64,000 bases of DNA from Gemmatimonadota bacterium (lineage in GTDB: Bacteria; Gemmatimonadota; Gemmatimonadetes; Gemmatimonadales; Gemmatimonadaceae), in the NCBI GenBank assembly GCA_016719105.1, contig JADKAQ010000002.1, positions 632,273 to 696,272 on the forward strand. Direction: 5' to 3'. The notes below the pieces were generated by a model. That model was not told the origin of the DNA. It worked only from the letters and a program-made list of their open reading frames with translations, and made no database searches. Each line of letters opens with the position of its first letter. The first letter of the stretch is position 1. Positions 33,823 to 42,372 of the stretch are shown one piece after another. Position numbers and translations under genes: made by a program.

Positions 33823-34455
33823 TTAGCGTCGCGGCGCGCGCTCGCGCAGGTACACCGCCACGGCTTCGGTGCGGTTCCCGACGCTCAGCTTCATGTACAG
33901 GTTCTGCAGGTGGAACTTGACGGTGTTCTCGCTCACCCGGAGCCGCCGCGCGATCTCGGCGTTGGTGGCCCCTTCGGCCAGCAGTGCGAGCACCGACTCC
34001 TCGCGCTCGGTGAGCTGGCGCGGGTCCGACGACGTCGACTTGCCTAACAACCAGCGCTTGGCCGCCAGCGGGAAGACGAGCTGCCCGCGATAGACCTGGC
34101 GGATCGCGTCGACCGTGTTGCGCGGCGGGTCGGTCTTGAGCGCGTAGCCGTCGGCCCCGCCGTCCAGCGCGGCGCGCATCGACGTCCCGTCGCCGTACGC
34201 CGAGAGGACGAGGACGCGCACCGGGATCTTCTCGGTGCGGATGCGTTCGAGGCAGGCAAGCCCGCTCATCGTCCCCATCTCGAGGTCGAGCACGACGACG
34301 TCGGGGCGGTGGGCGCGGAGCTGGTCCATCACCTGTGCGCCGTCCGTCGCCGCCCCCACCACCTGCATGTCGGGTTGCGAGTCGAGGAGCGAACGCAGCC
34401 CCTCCAGCACGAGGGCGTGGTCGTCGGCGAGCAGGATGCGAAGGCGCGGTGTCAT
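33823..34455 (-). CDS. NarL/FixJ-type response regulator
   Basis: A 210-aa two-domain regulator. The receiver domain has the acidic pair DD (residues 11-12), phospho-acceptor Asp57 in VVVLDLEMG, and the conserved Lys in YALKTD. The LuxR-type HTH is at the C terminus (LTEREESVLALLAEGATNAE, LRVSENTVKFHLQNLYMKL). It overlaps the upstream histidine-kinase gene by 4 bases, its cognate partner. Target genes unknown. Confidence 0.93.
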   Translation of the reverse strand: MTPRLRILLADDHALVLEGLRSLLDSQPDMQVVGAATDGAQVMDQLRAHRPDVVVLDLEMGTMSGLACLERIRTEKIPVRVLVLSAYGDGTSMRAALDGGADGYALKTDPPRNTVDAIRQVYRGQLVFPLAAKRWLLGKSTSSDPRQLTEREESVLALLAEGATNAEIARRLRVSENTVKFHLQNLYMKLSVGNRTEAVAVYLRERAPRR

Positions 34456-35261
34456 ATGGCGTCGACCTCGACGGTCACGCGCGTCCCCTTGTCGGGGGCG
34501 CTGGAGAGTTCAAAGGAGCCGCCGATCATCTCGACACGGTCGCGCATCCCGCGCAGCCCGAAGTGCGATTCGCCGAGGGCGTCGGTGGTGTCGAAGCCGG
34601 CGCCGTTGTCGATGATCTCCAGGCGAAGGCGCGGACGGGGACCGGTGCGCACGGCGCGCAACGAGACGTTCACCTTGCTCGCGCCGCCGTGGCGGTAGGC
34701 GTTGGAGAGCCCTTCCTGCAGGATGCGATAGAGCGCGATACGCACGGGGAGGTCTTCCTGCGGGAGCTCCTCATCGGCCTCGATGGCGATCTGCGTGTCC
34801 GTCAGGTGCTCGTGCTGCAGGAGCAACTCATCCACGAGCTGGCGCAGCGGGCGATGCTCGAACTCCGGGGCGCGGAAGGCGCCGATGAAGGAGCGCACCT
34901 CGGTGAGCCCGTCCTCGAGCAGCTTCCGGATGCGGTCCTTGCGCTGCAGCACCTCGGCGTCGACGTCGGGCGAGCGCTGCAGCGCCGCCTCCATGAGGTC
35001 GAGCTGCGACAGGGCCGCATACATGTGCTGCACCGGGCCATCGTGGATGTCGAGGAGGATGCGCTGGAGCTCCCACTCGGTGATGGCGAGCATGCGACGC
35101 GAGGCGCCAACCTCGCGCGTCCCGGCGTCGGGGCGTTCCTGCGGGTTCGGAGCAGTTGGTGAGGTCACGCTTGTGCTGCCTCCGTGAGTGACACGTGTGA
35201 CATGGCCGACGTTGGCGTCCCGCGACGTGGGAGGAGGCGTCGCAGGGGCGCCGAACGGCAC
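34452..35261 (-). CDS. NarL-class sensor histidine kinase (HisKA_3), no sensor domain visible
   Basis: A 269-aa kinase: dimerisation/phospho-acceptor region with the HisKA_3 H-box RILLDIHDGPVQHMY, then an HATPase domain with N-box LYRILQEGLSNAYRHGGA and G-box IIDNGAGFD. No membrane helix, PAS or GAF domain precedes the H-box, only about 60 Pro/Thr/Ser-rich residues, so signal input must come from a partner. The GTG start is uncertain; later in-frame starts are possible. Confidence 0.88.
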   Translation of the reverse strand: MPFGAPATPPPTSRDANVGHVTRVTHGGSTSVTSPTAPNPQERPDAGTREVGASRRMLAITEWELQRILLDIHDGPVQHMYAALSQLDLMEAALQRSPDVDAEVLQRKDRIRKLLEDGLTEVRSFIGAFRAPEFEHRPLRQLVDELLLQHEHLTDTQIAIEADEELPQEDLPVRIALYRILQEGLSNAYRHGGASKVNVSLRAVRTGPRPRLRLEIIDNGAGFDTTDALGESHFGLRGMRDRVEMIGGSFELSSAPDKGTRVTVEVDAI

Positions 35262-35409
35262 CTGACGACAATGTGCGCGGTCTCATCGATTCCTGCGAGG
35301 GGATGAGGCACGACAGTTCGTCGCCCCTCGCGGGACGCCGCGCGCCGCGTGGTTCCTCTGGTCGGTGACCTGGGCGCTCGCTAGGCTTGAAGCAGCCCCC
35401 GTGAACCCC

Positions 35410-36768
35410 ATGACGACCGACGCACCGAAATCCACCGATCCGCTGATCGACGAGACCGTCGCCCACCTCCAGGCGCTGGTGCGCCTCGACACGAGTAATC
35501 CCCCGGGGCGCGAGATGGCGGTGGCGCGCTACCTGGATACGGTGCTCCGCGAGGCAGGGGTCGAGACGTGGCTGGACGAGCCGGCGCCCGAGCGCGCCGC
35601 CTTCATCGCCCGCATCCGCGGCGACGGCTCCCAGCGCCCGCTGCTCCTGATGGCGCACATGGACGTGGTCGGGGTCGAGGCGGCGAAGTGGTCGGTCCCC
35701 CCGTTCGGCGCCGAGATCCGCGACGGCTACCTCTACGGGCGCGGCGCGATCGACGACAAGGGGATGCTCGCCTGCAACCTGATGGCGATGCTCCTTGTTA
35801 GGCGCGCCATCGTCGCCACCGGGACCCTCCCCACGCGTGACGTCATCCTCCTGGCCACCTCCGACGAGGAGACCGGGGGGATCTTCGGGATCGACTGGGT
35901 CCTGGAGCACCGGCGCGACCTGGTGGAGGCCGAGTACGCCCTCAACGAAGGGGGGCGCGTGCGGGTCGTCGACGGGCGCGCGCTCTACGCCGCCGTGCAG
36001 TGTGCCGAGAAGGTGCCGCACAACGTGATCGTCACGGCGCGCGGCCCCGGCGGGCACGCGGCGGTCCCCCACGGGGGCAACGCGATCACCCGCCTGACGA
36101 CCGCCATCGCGCGCATCACGGCCCACGAGGAGCCGCTCGCCCTCGGCGCGGTGACGCGGCAGTTCTTCGATGCGCTGTCGCACGTCTGGCCCGACGCCAC
36201 GCTGCGCCGCGCCATGGCCGACGTTGCATCTGGCGACCCGGCGCGCGTGGCCACGGGCGAACGTACCCTGTCGGGGACACCGTCGATGAACGCGGTGCTG
36301 CGCAACGGCATCTCCCCCACGCTCATCAGCGGCGGGACGCGCTCCAACGTGATCCCCACCGAGGCCGAGGCGACGCTCAACATCCGCACGCTCCCCGGCG
36401 ACTCGATCGAGGATGTGATCGAGCGCATGCGCGCCGTGGTGGGCGACCCCAACGTGTCGTTCCGCGTGCGCGCCAGCGGCGACGACGCGCCGGAGTCGCC
36501 GATCGACTCGCCCATGTATCGGGCCATCGTCGACAGCGTCGCCGCGCTCGACGGCCGCATCCGCACCGTCCCGTATCTCAGCACCGGCGCCACCGACTCC
36601 GCCACGCTCCGCAAGGCGGGGATCCCCTGCTACGGCATCCTCCCGTTCCCCCTCACGCAGGAGGACGAGGACCGCATGCACGGCCACGACGAGCGCGTGA
36701 GCCTCGACGCGCTCGGCTTCGGCGTTCGGCTGGTGCACGGAATAGTCCAACGGATGACTCGTGTGTAG
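35410..36768 (+). CDS. M20/M25/M40-family metallopeptidase
   Basis: A 452-aa dizinc hydrolase of the ArgE/DapE/CPG2 group. Metal ligands: His in LLLMAHMDVVG, Asp in GRGAIDDKGM, Glu pair in ATSDEETGG, later Asp/Glu in the second half, and His in MHGHDERV. The dimerisation lid domain is inserted near GPGGHAAVPHGGNAITRL. Probably a dipeptidase or acyl-amino-acid hydrolase. ATG 35410 is used; an in-frame GTG at 35401 would add three residues. Confidence 0.88.
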   Translation: MTTDAPKSTDPLIDETVAHLQALVRLDTSNPPGREMAVARYLDTVLREAGVETWLDEPAPERAAFIARIRGDGSQRPLLLMAHMDVVGVEAAKWSVPPFGAEIRDGYLYGRGAIDDKGMLACNLMAMLLVRRAIVATGTLPTRDVILLATSDEETGGIFGIDWVLEHRRDLVEAEYALNEGGRVRVVDGRALYAAVQCAEKVPHNVIVTARGPGGHAAVPHGGNAITRLTTAIARITAHEEPLALGAVTRQFFDALSHVWPDATLRRAMADVASGDPARVATGERTLSGTPSMNAVLRNGISPTLISGGTRSNVIPTEAEATLNIRTLPGDSIEDVIERMRAVVGDPNVSFRVRASGDDAPESPIDSPMYRAIVDSVAALDGRIRTVPYLSTGATDSATLRKAGIPCYGILPFPLTQEDEDRMHGHDERVSLDALGFGVRLVHGIVQRMTRV

Positions 36769-36779
36769 CCGCTCCCACT

Positions 36780-36819
36780 CGTCTTCCCGTCTTCCCGTCT
36801 TCCCGTCTCCCCGTCTTCT
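36780..36819 (+). repeat. Tandem octamer repeat (CGTCTTCC)x5 before the SDR start
   Basis: Five head-to-tail octamers: three perfect CGTCTTCC, then CGTCTCCC and CGTCTTCT. The array ends 8 bases before the ATG at 36828. It resembles the arrays before cbbS and glyS. Confidence 0.9.
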
Positions 36820-36827
36820 GAATTCCC

Positions 36828-37505
36828 ATGCCCACCGCCGTCATCACCGGAGCCAGCAAGGGCATCGGCCGCGCCATCGCCCTTCGGCTCGCCCCGTCCT
36901 ACGACATCGTCGCCCTCGCCCGCTCCGAGGATGCGCTGCGCTCGTTAGGTGCGGAGATCGCCGCCAAGGGAGGGCGATGCACCGCCATCGGTGTCGACCT
37001 GCGCGACCCGGCGGCGATTGCCACCGCCCTCGACGGGGTGCACGCCGACGTCCTCGTCAACAACGCCGGCGTCCTGCACAAGAAGGCGTTCATCGACCTC
37101 ACGCCGACCGAATGGGCGGAGATGATGGACGTCAACGTGAACGCCATCTACCACGCCACGCACGCCGTCCTCCCGGGGATGATCGCCAAGGGGGCCGGGC
37201 ACGTGATCAACGTCTCGTCCATCGCCGGGCGCAGCGTCATGGTCGGCGGGAGCGGCTACAACGCGACCAAACACGCCGTGCAGGCGCTGAGCGAATGCCT
37301 CATGCTCGAGGTGCGCGACTACGGGGTCAAGGTCTCGCTGGTGATGCCGGGATCGGTCGCGACCGAGCTTTCCCCTGGCGGCTCCAAGGTGGAATGGGCG
37401 CTCCGCCCCGAGGATGTCGCCGAGACGGTGGCGCAGATCCTGTCGATGCCGGCGCACGCCCTGACGTTCATGGTCGAGGTGCGGGCCGCGCGGCCGCGAA
37501 AGTAG
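36828..37505 (+). CDS. Short-chain dehydrogenase/reductase
   Basis: A 225-aa classical SDR. NAD(P) motif TGASKGIG (residues 7-14), NNAG (about 78-81), catalytic Ser in NVSSIAGRS and YxxxK in GYNATKHAV are all in place. Slightly short compared with the usual 250 aa, lacking part of the C-terminal substrate lid. Substrate unknown. A CT-rich tandem repeat precedes it in place of a ribosome-binding site. Confidence 0.9.
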   Translation: MPTAVITGASKGIGRAIALRLAPSYDIVALARSEDALRSLGAEIAAKGGRCTAIGVDLRDPAAIATALDGVHADVLVNNAGVLHKKAFIDLTPTEWAEMMDVNVNAIYHATHAVLPGMIAKGAGHVINVSSIAGRSVMVGGSGYNATKHAVQALSECLMLEVRDYGVKVSLVMPGSVATELSPGGSKVEWALRPEDVAETVAQILSMPAHALTFMVEVRAARPRK

Positions 37506-37851
37506 CGCGTCGTCCCGTCCAACGGAGTCTCGGGAGATCCGGCTCCGGCGGCTGAACCTCGAGCCTCGTGGGCGGTGCTGCCGCACCACGCGGGCACGCG
37601 TCCAACGCCCGAGGGCACGGGCGACTTTTCGTGTGATTGCAGCGCGAGGCCGTGGTGTCGTCCGGTCTCGCGCGCGTCGTGTCGTGTTCCCTGACAGAAT
37701 CCCAGGGAAGATCCCTCACGTCCGTCAGAAGCATCTCCGACGTGTATTTCACACATCGATATGATCTTTGCAGGCCGTCGCCGCTCCCCTACGGCGCACG
37801 CCAACCCTGCCGCTCGCGCAGCGCCCGACCCTCCACCCAACGGAACCACAC
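37506..37851 (+). other. 346-base gap: SDR terminator and nirK upstream region
   Basis: Holds the terminator at 37606-37629 and, nearer nirK, a less G+C-rich stretch with GTGTATTTCACAC (37742-37754), a partial CRP/FNR-like inverted repeat. An open frame reaches back to TTG 37768 but its translation is not conserved-looking. No RNA gene seen. Confidence 0.5.
37606..37629 (+). terminator. Terminator after the SDR gene
   Basis: Stem CGCCCG (37606-37611) with CGGGCG (37618-37623), a 6-base loop, then ACTTTT. A further small hairpin (GGTGC/GCACC) lies just upstream at about 37574-37587. Confidence 0.55.
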
Positions 37852-39351
37852 GTGGAACACACAACCGTCGCCGTCACCCATCGGAGCAGCACGCGCACAG
37901 GGCAGTGCTTTGCAGCTGCGTGTCTCGGATTGATCCTCGTGGCATGTTCCTCGGCTGACGCGCCGGCGTCCCGCGATCCGCTCGCTGGCCGCGGCAGCGG
38001 TGCCCTGCCCGTCGAGACGCTCCAGGTGGCGTTTGCCCCCGCGGTTCCCAAACCCATCACCAGGACGTCACCCGCCAAGATCGTCATCAACCTCGAGACG
38101 CGCGAAGTGCGCAAGCGACTCGCCGACGGCGTGGAATACACGTTCTGGACGTTTGGCGGCTCGGTGCCCGGTCCCATGCTGAGGGTGCGCGCGGGCGACG
38201 AGGTCGAGTTCCATTTGAACAACCACCCGTCCAGCAAGATGCCGCACAACATCGACCTGCACGCCGTCACTGGACCGGGCGGCGGGGCGGCCGCTTCGTT
38301 CACGGCGCCGGGGCACAGTTCGCAGTTCTCCTTCGCGGCACTCAATCCGGGGCTCTACGTCTACCATTGCGCCACCGCGCCGGTCGGCATGCACATCGCC
38401 AACGGCATGTACGGCCTCATTCTCGTCGAACCCGCCGAGGGCATGCCCAAGGTCGATCGCGAGTTCTATGTCGTGCAGAGCGAGTTCTACACGGCCGGGC
38501 GGCATGGGGAGGCTGGCGTGCAGTCCTTCGACATGGAGAAAGCACTGCACGAGGATCCCGAATACGTCGTCTTCAACGGTTCGGTGGGGGCGGTGGCCGG
38601 CGACAATGCACTCAAGGCGAACGTCGGCGAGACGGTGCGCATGTACGTCGGCAACGGCGGCCCCAATCTGGTGTCGAGCTTTCACGTGATCGGCGAGATC
38701 TTCGACAAGGTCTACACCGAGGGTGGATCCGTGGCCAACCAGCGCGACGTGCAGACCACGCTCGTCCCCGCCGGTGGCTCGGCGATGGTCGACATGAAGC
38801 TCGATGTACCGGGAACCTTCATTCTCGTGGATCACTCGATCTTCCGCGCCTTCAACAAGGGCGCGCTCGGCATGCTCAAGGTCGAGGGGGGCGAGAACAA
38901 GACGATTTACTCAGGCAAGCAGAATGACCTGGTGTACCTCCCCGAGGGAGGTGCCGTGCAGGCGGTGCCGAACGAGGCGAGCGCCGCCCCGGAGCGCGAA
39001 CTCCCACGCAACGAGCTGCTCGCTCGCGGCCAACAGGTCTTTGCCGCCAATTGCGCGGCCTGCCACCAGCTCGGCGGGGAAGGGGTCCCCGGGGCGTTCC
39101 CGCCGCTGGCAAAGAGCGACTTCCTGATGGCGGACAAGGATCGTGCGATTGGTGTGGTGATGCGCGGGCTGTCGGGGGAAATCTCCGTGAACGGTCAGAA
39201 GTTCAACGGCGTGATGCCGAGTCTCGCCCTCAGCAACACCGACATCGCGGCCGTGTTGTCGTACGTGCGGACGAACTTCGGCAACCGCGCCACGGACCTC
39301 GTGTCGTTGCGCGATGTCCAGCGTGTGCGCGCCGCGCGTCCGAAGCCCTGA
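37852..39351 (+). CDS. nirK: Copper nitrite reductase with C-terminal cytochrome c domain
   Basis: Reduces nitrite to nitric oxide in the periplasm. About 499 aa from GTG 37852, which places a lipobox (LILVACSS) near residue 32. Two cupredoxin domains hold type 1 copper ligands His132, Cys173, His181, Met186 and type 2 ligands His137, His172, His278, with catalytic Asp135. The C-terminal 100 residues are a class I cytochrome c: CAACH (Cys401-Cys404-His405) with a likely axial Met455 in GVMPSL. Such fusions deliver electrons directly. nirV follows 12 bases later. Confidence 0.95.
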   Translation: MEHTTVAVTHRSSTRTGQCFAAACLGLILVACSSADAPASRDPLAGRGSGALPVETLQVAFAPAVPKPITRTSPAKIVINLETREVRKRLADGVEYTFWTFGGSVPGPMLRVRAGDEVEFHLNNHPSSKMPHNIDLHAVTGPGGGAAASFTAPGHSSQFSFAALNPGLYVYHCATAPVGMHIANGMYGLILVEPAEGMPKVDREFYVVQSEFYTAGRHGEAGVQSFDMEKALHEDPEYVVFNGSVGAVAGDNALKANVGETVRMYVGNGGPNLVSSFHVIGEIFDKVYTEGGSVANQRDVQTTLVPAGGSAMVDMKLDVPGTFILVDHSIFRAFNKGALGMLKVEGGENKTIYSGKQNDLVYLPEGGAVQAVPNEASAAPERELPRNELLARGQQVFAANCAACHQLGGEGVPGAFPPLAKSDFLMADKDRAIGVVMRGLSGEISVNGQKFNGVMPSLALSNTDIAAVLSYVRTNFGNRATDLVSLRDVQRVRAARPKP

Positions 39352-39363
39352 CGGGAGCGCAAC

Positions 39364-40191
39364 GTGCGGTTGGTGTCGTCACGTGCACTGCGTGCCTGCT
39401 CGATCATGCTCGTGCTGTGCGGCGGCGCCTGGCGCGCCGCCGCGCAGTCGCCCGCCGTTCACCGCTACCGCACGGTGACGGAGGGTCACGTGCGCCCGTT
39501 CTACCTCGCGGGGGTCGCGGACACGGGGCTAGCGGTGGCGGCGTACCAGCTCGCCGAACGCGCCGTGAGCAACGCCGACTTTCTCCGGTTTGTCATCGCC
39601 AGGCCAGAGTGGCGGCGGTCGCGTGTGGCGCGCATCGCAGCCGATCCTGCCTATCTGCGACACTGGATGGGCGATACCGTGCTCGGCCCAGGCGTGGCGG
39701 CATCGGCGCCGGTCGTCAACGTGTCGTGGTTCGCGGCGCACGCGTACGCCGAGTGGAGCGGCGCGCGCCTCCCGACCACGGCGGAGTGGGAGCTGGCAGC
39801 CGGTCGCTTCCGGCGCGCGCTTGGCGGCACGACCGACCGTCTGCAGGCGCTCCTGCTGGAGACGTACAGTGCGCAAGCGTCGGGTGCGACGGCGAGCGCC
39901 ACCCTCCGCCTGACGAGCGATGACGGAGTACTGGGGCTGCACGGCGGGCCCTGGGAGTGGGTCGACGACTTCAACGCCGTCGTCACCAGTGGCGAGTCGC
40001 GCGGCGACGGCACGCCAGATGACGGCCTGTTCTGCGCCGGCGGCGCCGCGCTTTCGGCCGATCCCGGCAACTACGCGGCTTTCATGCGCTACGCCGTCCG
40101 TGGATCGCTGCGAGGCTCGTATGCGCTGGCGACACTTGGGTTCCGCGTGGCGCGTGACGCGGCGCCACTTCGGTCGAGAGGCAAACGATGA
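39364..40191 (+). CDS. nirV: NirV-like, formylglycine-generating-enzyme-fold secreted protein
   Basis: A 275-aa protein with a Sec signal (about residues 1-27) and an FGE-sulfatase/SUMF1 fold: VNVSWFAAHAYAEWSGARLPTTAEWELAA, then GGPWEWVDDF and RYAVRGSLRGSYALATLGFRVAR. NirV proteins of this fold are encoded next to nirK in many denitrifiers; their function is unsettled. It overlaps the sco gene (ATGA). Confidence 0.85.
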   Translation: MRLVSSRALRACSIMLVLCGGAWRAAAQSPAVHRYRTVTEGHVRPFYLAGVADTGLAVAAYQLAERAVSNADFLRFVIARPEWRRSRVARIAADPAYLRHWMGDTVLGPGVAASAPVVNVSWFAAHAYAEWSGARLPTTAEWELAAGRFRRALGGTTDRLQALLLETYSAQASGATASATLRLTSDDGVLGLHGGPWEWVDDFNAVVTSGESRGDGTPDDGLFCAGGAALSADPGNYAAFMRYAVRGSLRGSYALATLGFRVARDAAPLRSRGKR

Positions 40192-40820
40192 AAAGCAACA
40201 TGTACACGCCACGCTTGGCACTCATGATCGCCGGCGCCCTGCTGCAGCTCTCCGCCGCCGCGCAGGCGCAGGCGCAGGCGCGGGCACGGGCGCGGGACGA
40301 GACGAAGGCCCTCCCCGATCATTCGCTCTACCGCCTCACCGGCCGATGGACCAACCACGACGGCCGCTCGCTCGGGCTCGCCGAGCTGCGCGGCGAGACG
40401 GTGGTACTCGCGATGGTGTACACCTCCTGCACGATGACCTGCCCGCTCATCACCCGGGAGATGCAGTCGGTGCAGCGCGCGCTCCCGCCCGACGTGCGCC
40501 CACGCGTGCGATTCGTGCTCGCCTCGTTCGACCCGGCGCGCGATTCGGTCGGCGCGTTGCGGCGCCACGTGGAGAAGATGGCGCTCGACGCGCGGTGGCT
40601 CGCCTTGCGCGGCGCGCCGCCGGATGTGCGACAGCTCGCCGTGCTCCTGAACGTCAGCTACCGTCAGCTGCCAAGCGGGGACTTCGACCATTCGAACATC
40701 ATCAGCGTGCTCGACGCGGACGGCGTGCTGCGCTTCCAGTCGCCGCGCGTCCCCGGCGACCGCGAGGCGCTGGGCAAGGCCGTCGTGGCGGCAACACGGA
40801 CGCCTGCTTCTGCCCGTTAG
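40188..40820 (+). CDS. SCO1/SenC/PrrC-family copper chaperone
   Basis: A 210-aa thioredoxin-fold protein with a signal peptide followed by an Ala/Gln/Arg-rich direct repeat (nucleotides about 40258-40290). The copper/redox site is TSCTMTCP (CxxxC), with the His ligand in FDHSNI. SCO proteins load copper into cytochrome oxidase, and in denitrification clusters probably serve NirK. Fourth partner in the same orientation is an outer-membrane barrel. Confidence 0.92.
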   Translation: MKSNMYTPRLALMIAGALLQLSAAAQAQAQARARARDETKALPDHSLYRLTGRWTNHDGRSLGLAELRGETVVLAMVYTSCTMTCPLITREMQSVQRALPPDVRPRVRFVLASFDPARDSVGALRRHVEKMALDARWLALRGAPPDVRQLAVLLNVSYRQLPSGDFDHSNIISVLDADGVLRFQSPRVPGDREALGKAVVAATRTPASAR

Positions 40821-40857
40821 CTATCCTCATCATTGCTTCCTTGTCCGGGCCCTTCCC

Positions 40858-42264
40858 ATGCGTGCCATTCCCGCGTTGCTCTGCGCGACCGTGTGCACCC
40901 TGGCCGGCGGGATGTGCATCGCCTCGCCCGGGCAGGCCCAAACGGCGCCACGCGCGTCGCGCCCCCCCTTCGAGAACCTCCGCTTTCGCGAGAACTGGGC
41001 GGAGGCGCCCAGTGGCGATCCGCTGGATCCGCTCAAGCACATAACGCTGAGCAACCGCGGCGGCGCGTGGCTCTCCCTGGGGGGGCACCTGCGTGTGCGT
41101 GGTGAGTCGGTCCGGCATTTCCTCGGTGGAGGGACTGGGACGCGCACCGATGCCTTTCTCGCGGTGCGCGCGCACCTGCACGCCGACCTCCATCTGGGGA
41201 CGCACCTGCGCGGCTTCGTGGAAGGACGCGTGGCCGACGTGGCCGGGCGCGAACTGCCAGGCGGGGCGCGCCCCCTGGATCGCAATCGCGGAGACCTTGG
41301 CAACGCCTTCGTCGAGCTGGCGGGCACGCTGAGCGGCGCTCGCGCCGCAGCGCGGTTCGGCCGTCAGGAGTTGCTCCTGGGGCGCGAACGCATCATCTCC
41401 CCGCTCGACTGGGCCAACGTGCGTCGGGTGTTCGAGGGAGGGAACGTGGAGGTTCGGCGCGGAGCGCTGGCGTTCAGCGCCTCCTCGGTTCGTCCGCTCG
41501 TGCTGCGCCCGCTCCGGCGCGACATCGCCGACGACGTCACGCGCCTCTGGGGCACGACGGTCGCATGGCAGCCGGCGCGAGGTGGGCGCGTGTTGGAAAG
41601 CGCGGTGTTGGTGAAGTCGGTGCGCGGGGTGGGAACGCCCCCGCAGGCAAGACGGGCCACCGCGACGACGCGCCTCGTCACGCCCATCGTGCGTCCCGAT
41701 CTTGCCCTCGAGGTCGAGGGCGGTGTCCAACGCGTGGAGGGGACGGGCGGCGCCACCTGGGCGACGATGTTCGCCACCGATCTCACGTGGTCGCCAGCGC
41801 GACCGGGGTCGCCGTCTGTCACCATTGGCCTCGACCGCGCGAGCGGCACACGAGCGGGAGTGCCGGCACAGAGCGGCACGTGGGATCAGTTGTATCCGCT
41901 GGGACACGCATACGCGGGGTTCGCTGACGCCTTGGGGCGTCGCAACCTGATGGAGGAGCGCATCGTCACGCAGTTCTCACCCACTCCATTCGTTCGGATC
42001 AGGACGTCGGCGCACGCCTTTCAACGCGCGTCGGCGGCCGACGCCGCGTACGATGTCGCGGGGGGGATCTTCCGATCCGCGAGCGCCACCGCGACGTCGC
42101 GCGACGTCGGCAAGGAAATCGACGTCACGCTGCAGTGGCGGCTGGCGTCGCACCTGCGCGTGGACGGCGGCCTCGCGCGGTTCACACCTGGCCGGTTCCC
42201 GCACCAGACTGGGAGTGCGCTCCCGTACTCGTGGATCTTCTCGTCAATCACCGCGACATTCTGA
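40858..42264 (+). CDS. Alginate-export-like outer-membrane beta-barrel
   Basis: A 468-aa porin-like protein with a Sec signal ending near GQAQ. LRFRENWAEAPSGDPLDPLKHI, LGGHLRVRGES, ARFGRQELLLGRERIISPLDW and the C-terminal Phe are typical of the alginate_exp barrel family also found beside denitrification and copper genes. It may conduct nitrite or other anions, but this is inference from position. Confidence 0.78.
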   Translation: MRAIPALLCATVCTLAGGMCIASPGQAQTAPRASRPPFENLRFRENWAEAPSGDPLDPLKHITLSNRGGAWLSLGGHLRVRGESVRHFLGGGTGTRTDAFLAVRAHLHADLHLGTHLRGFVEGRVADVAGRELPGGARPLDRNRGDLGNAFVELAGTLSGARAAARFGRQELLLGRERIISPLDWANVRRVFEGGNVEVRRGALAFSASSVRPLVLRPLRRDIADDVTRLWGTTVAWQPARGGRVLESAVLVKSVRGVGTPPQARRATATTRLVTPIVRPDLALEVEGGVQRVEGTGGATWATMFATDLTWSPARPGSPSVTIGLDRASGTRAGVPAQSGTWDQLYPLGHAYAGFADALGRRNLMEERIVTQFSPTPFVRIRTSAHAFQRASAADAAYDVAGGIFRSASATATSRDVGKEIDVTLQWRLASHLRVDGGLARFTPGRFPHQTGSALPYSWIFSSITATF

Positions 42265-42372
42265 TCACGTACCGCGCTCGTCCATCCGAGACCCGTCGGA
42301 GGTCGATGAATGCGTGGGCATCGGCGCGCCTGTTCTTCACGGCGCGCGCGCCCCGCGTTAAACTCCCCGCCC

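Noticed and set aside
37742..37754. Canonical FNR/CRP box upstream of nirK
   Set aside because: GTGTATTTCACAC matches only partially; no TTGAT-N4-ATCAA and no perfect TGTGA-N6-TCACA, so it is mentioned only as weak.
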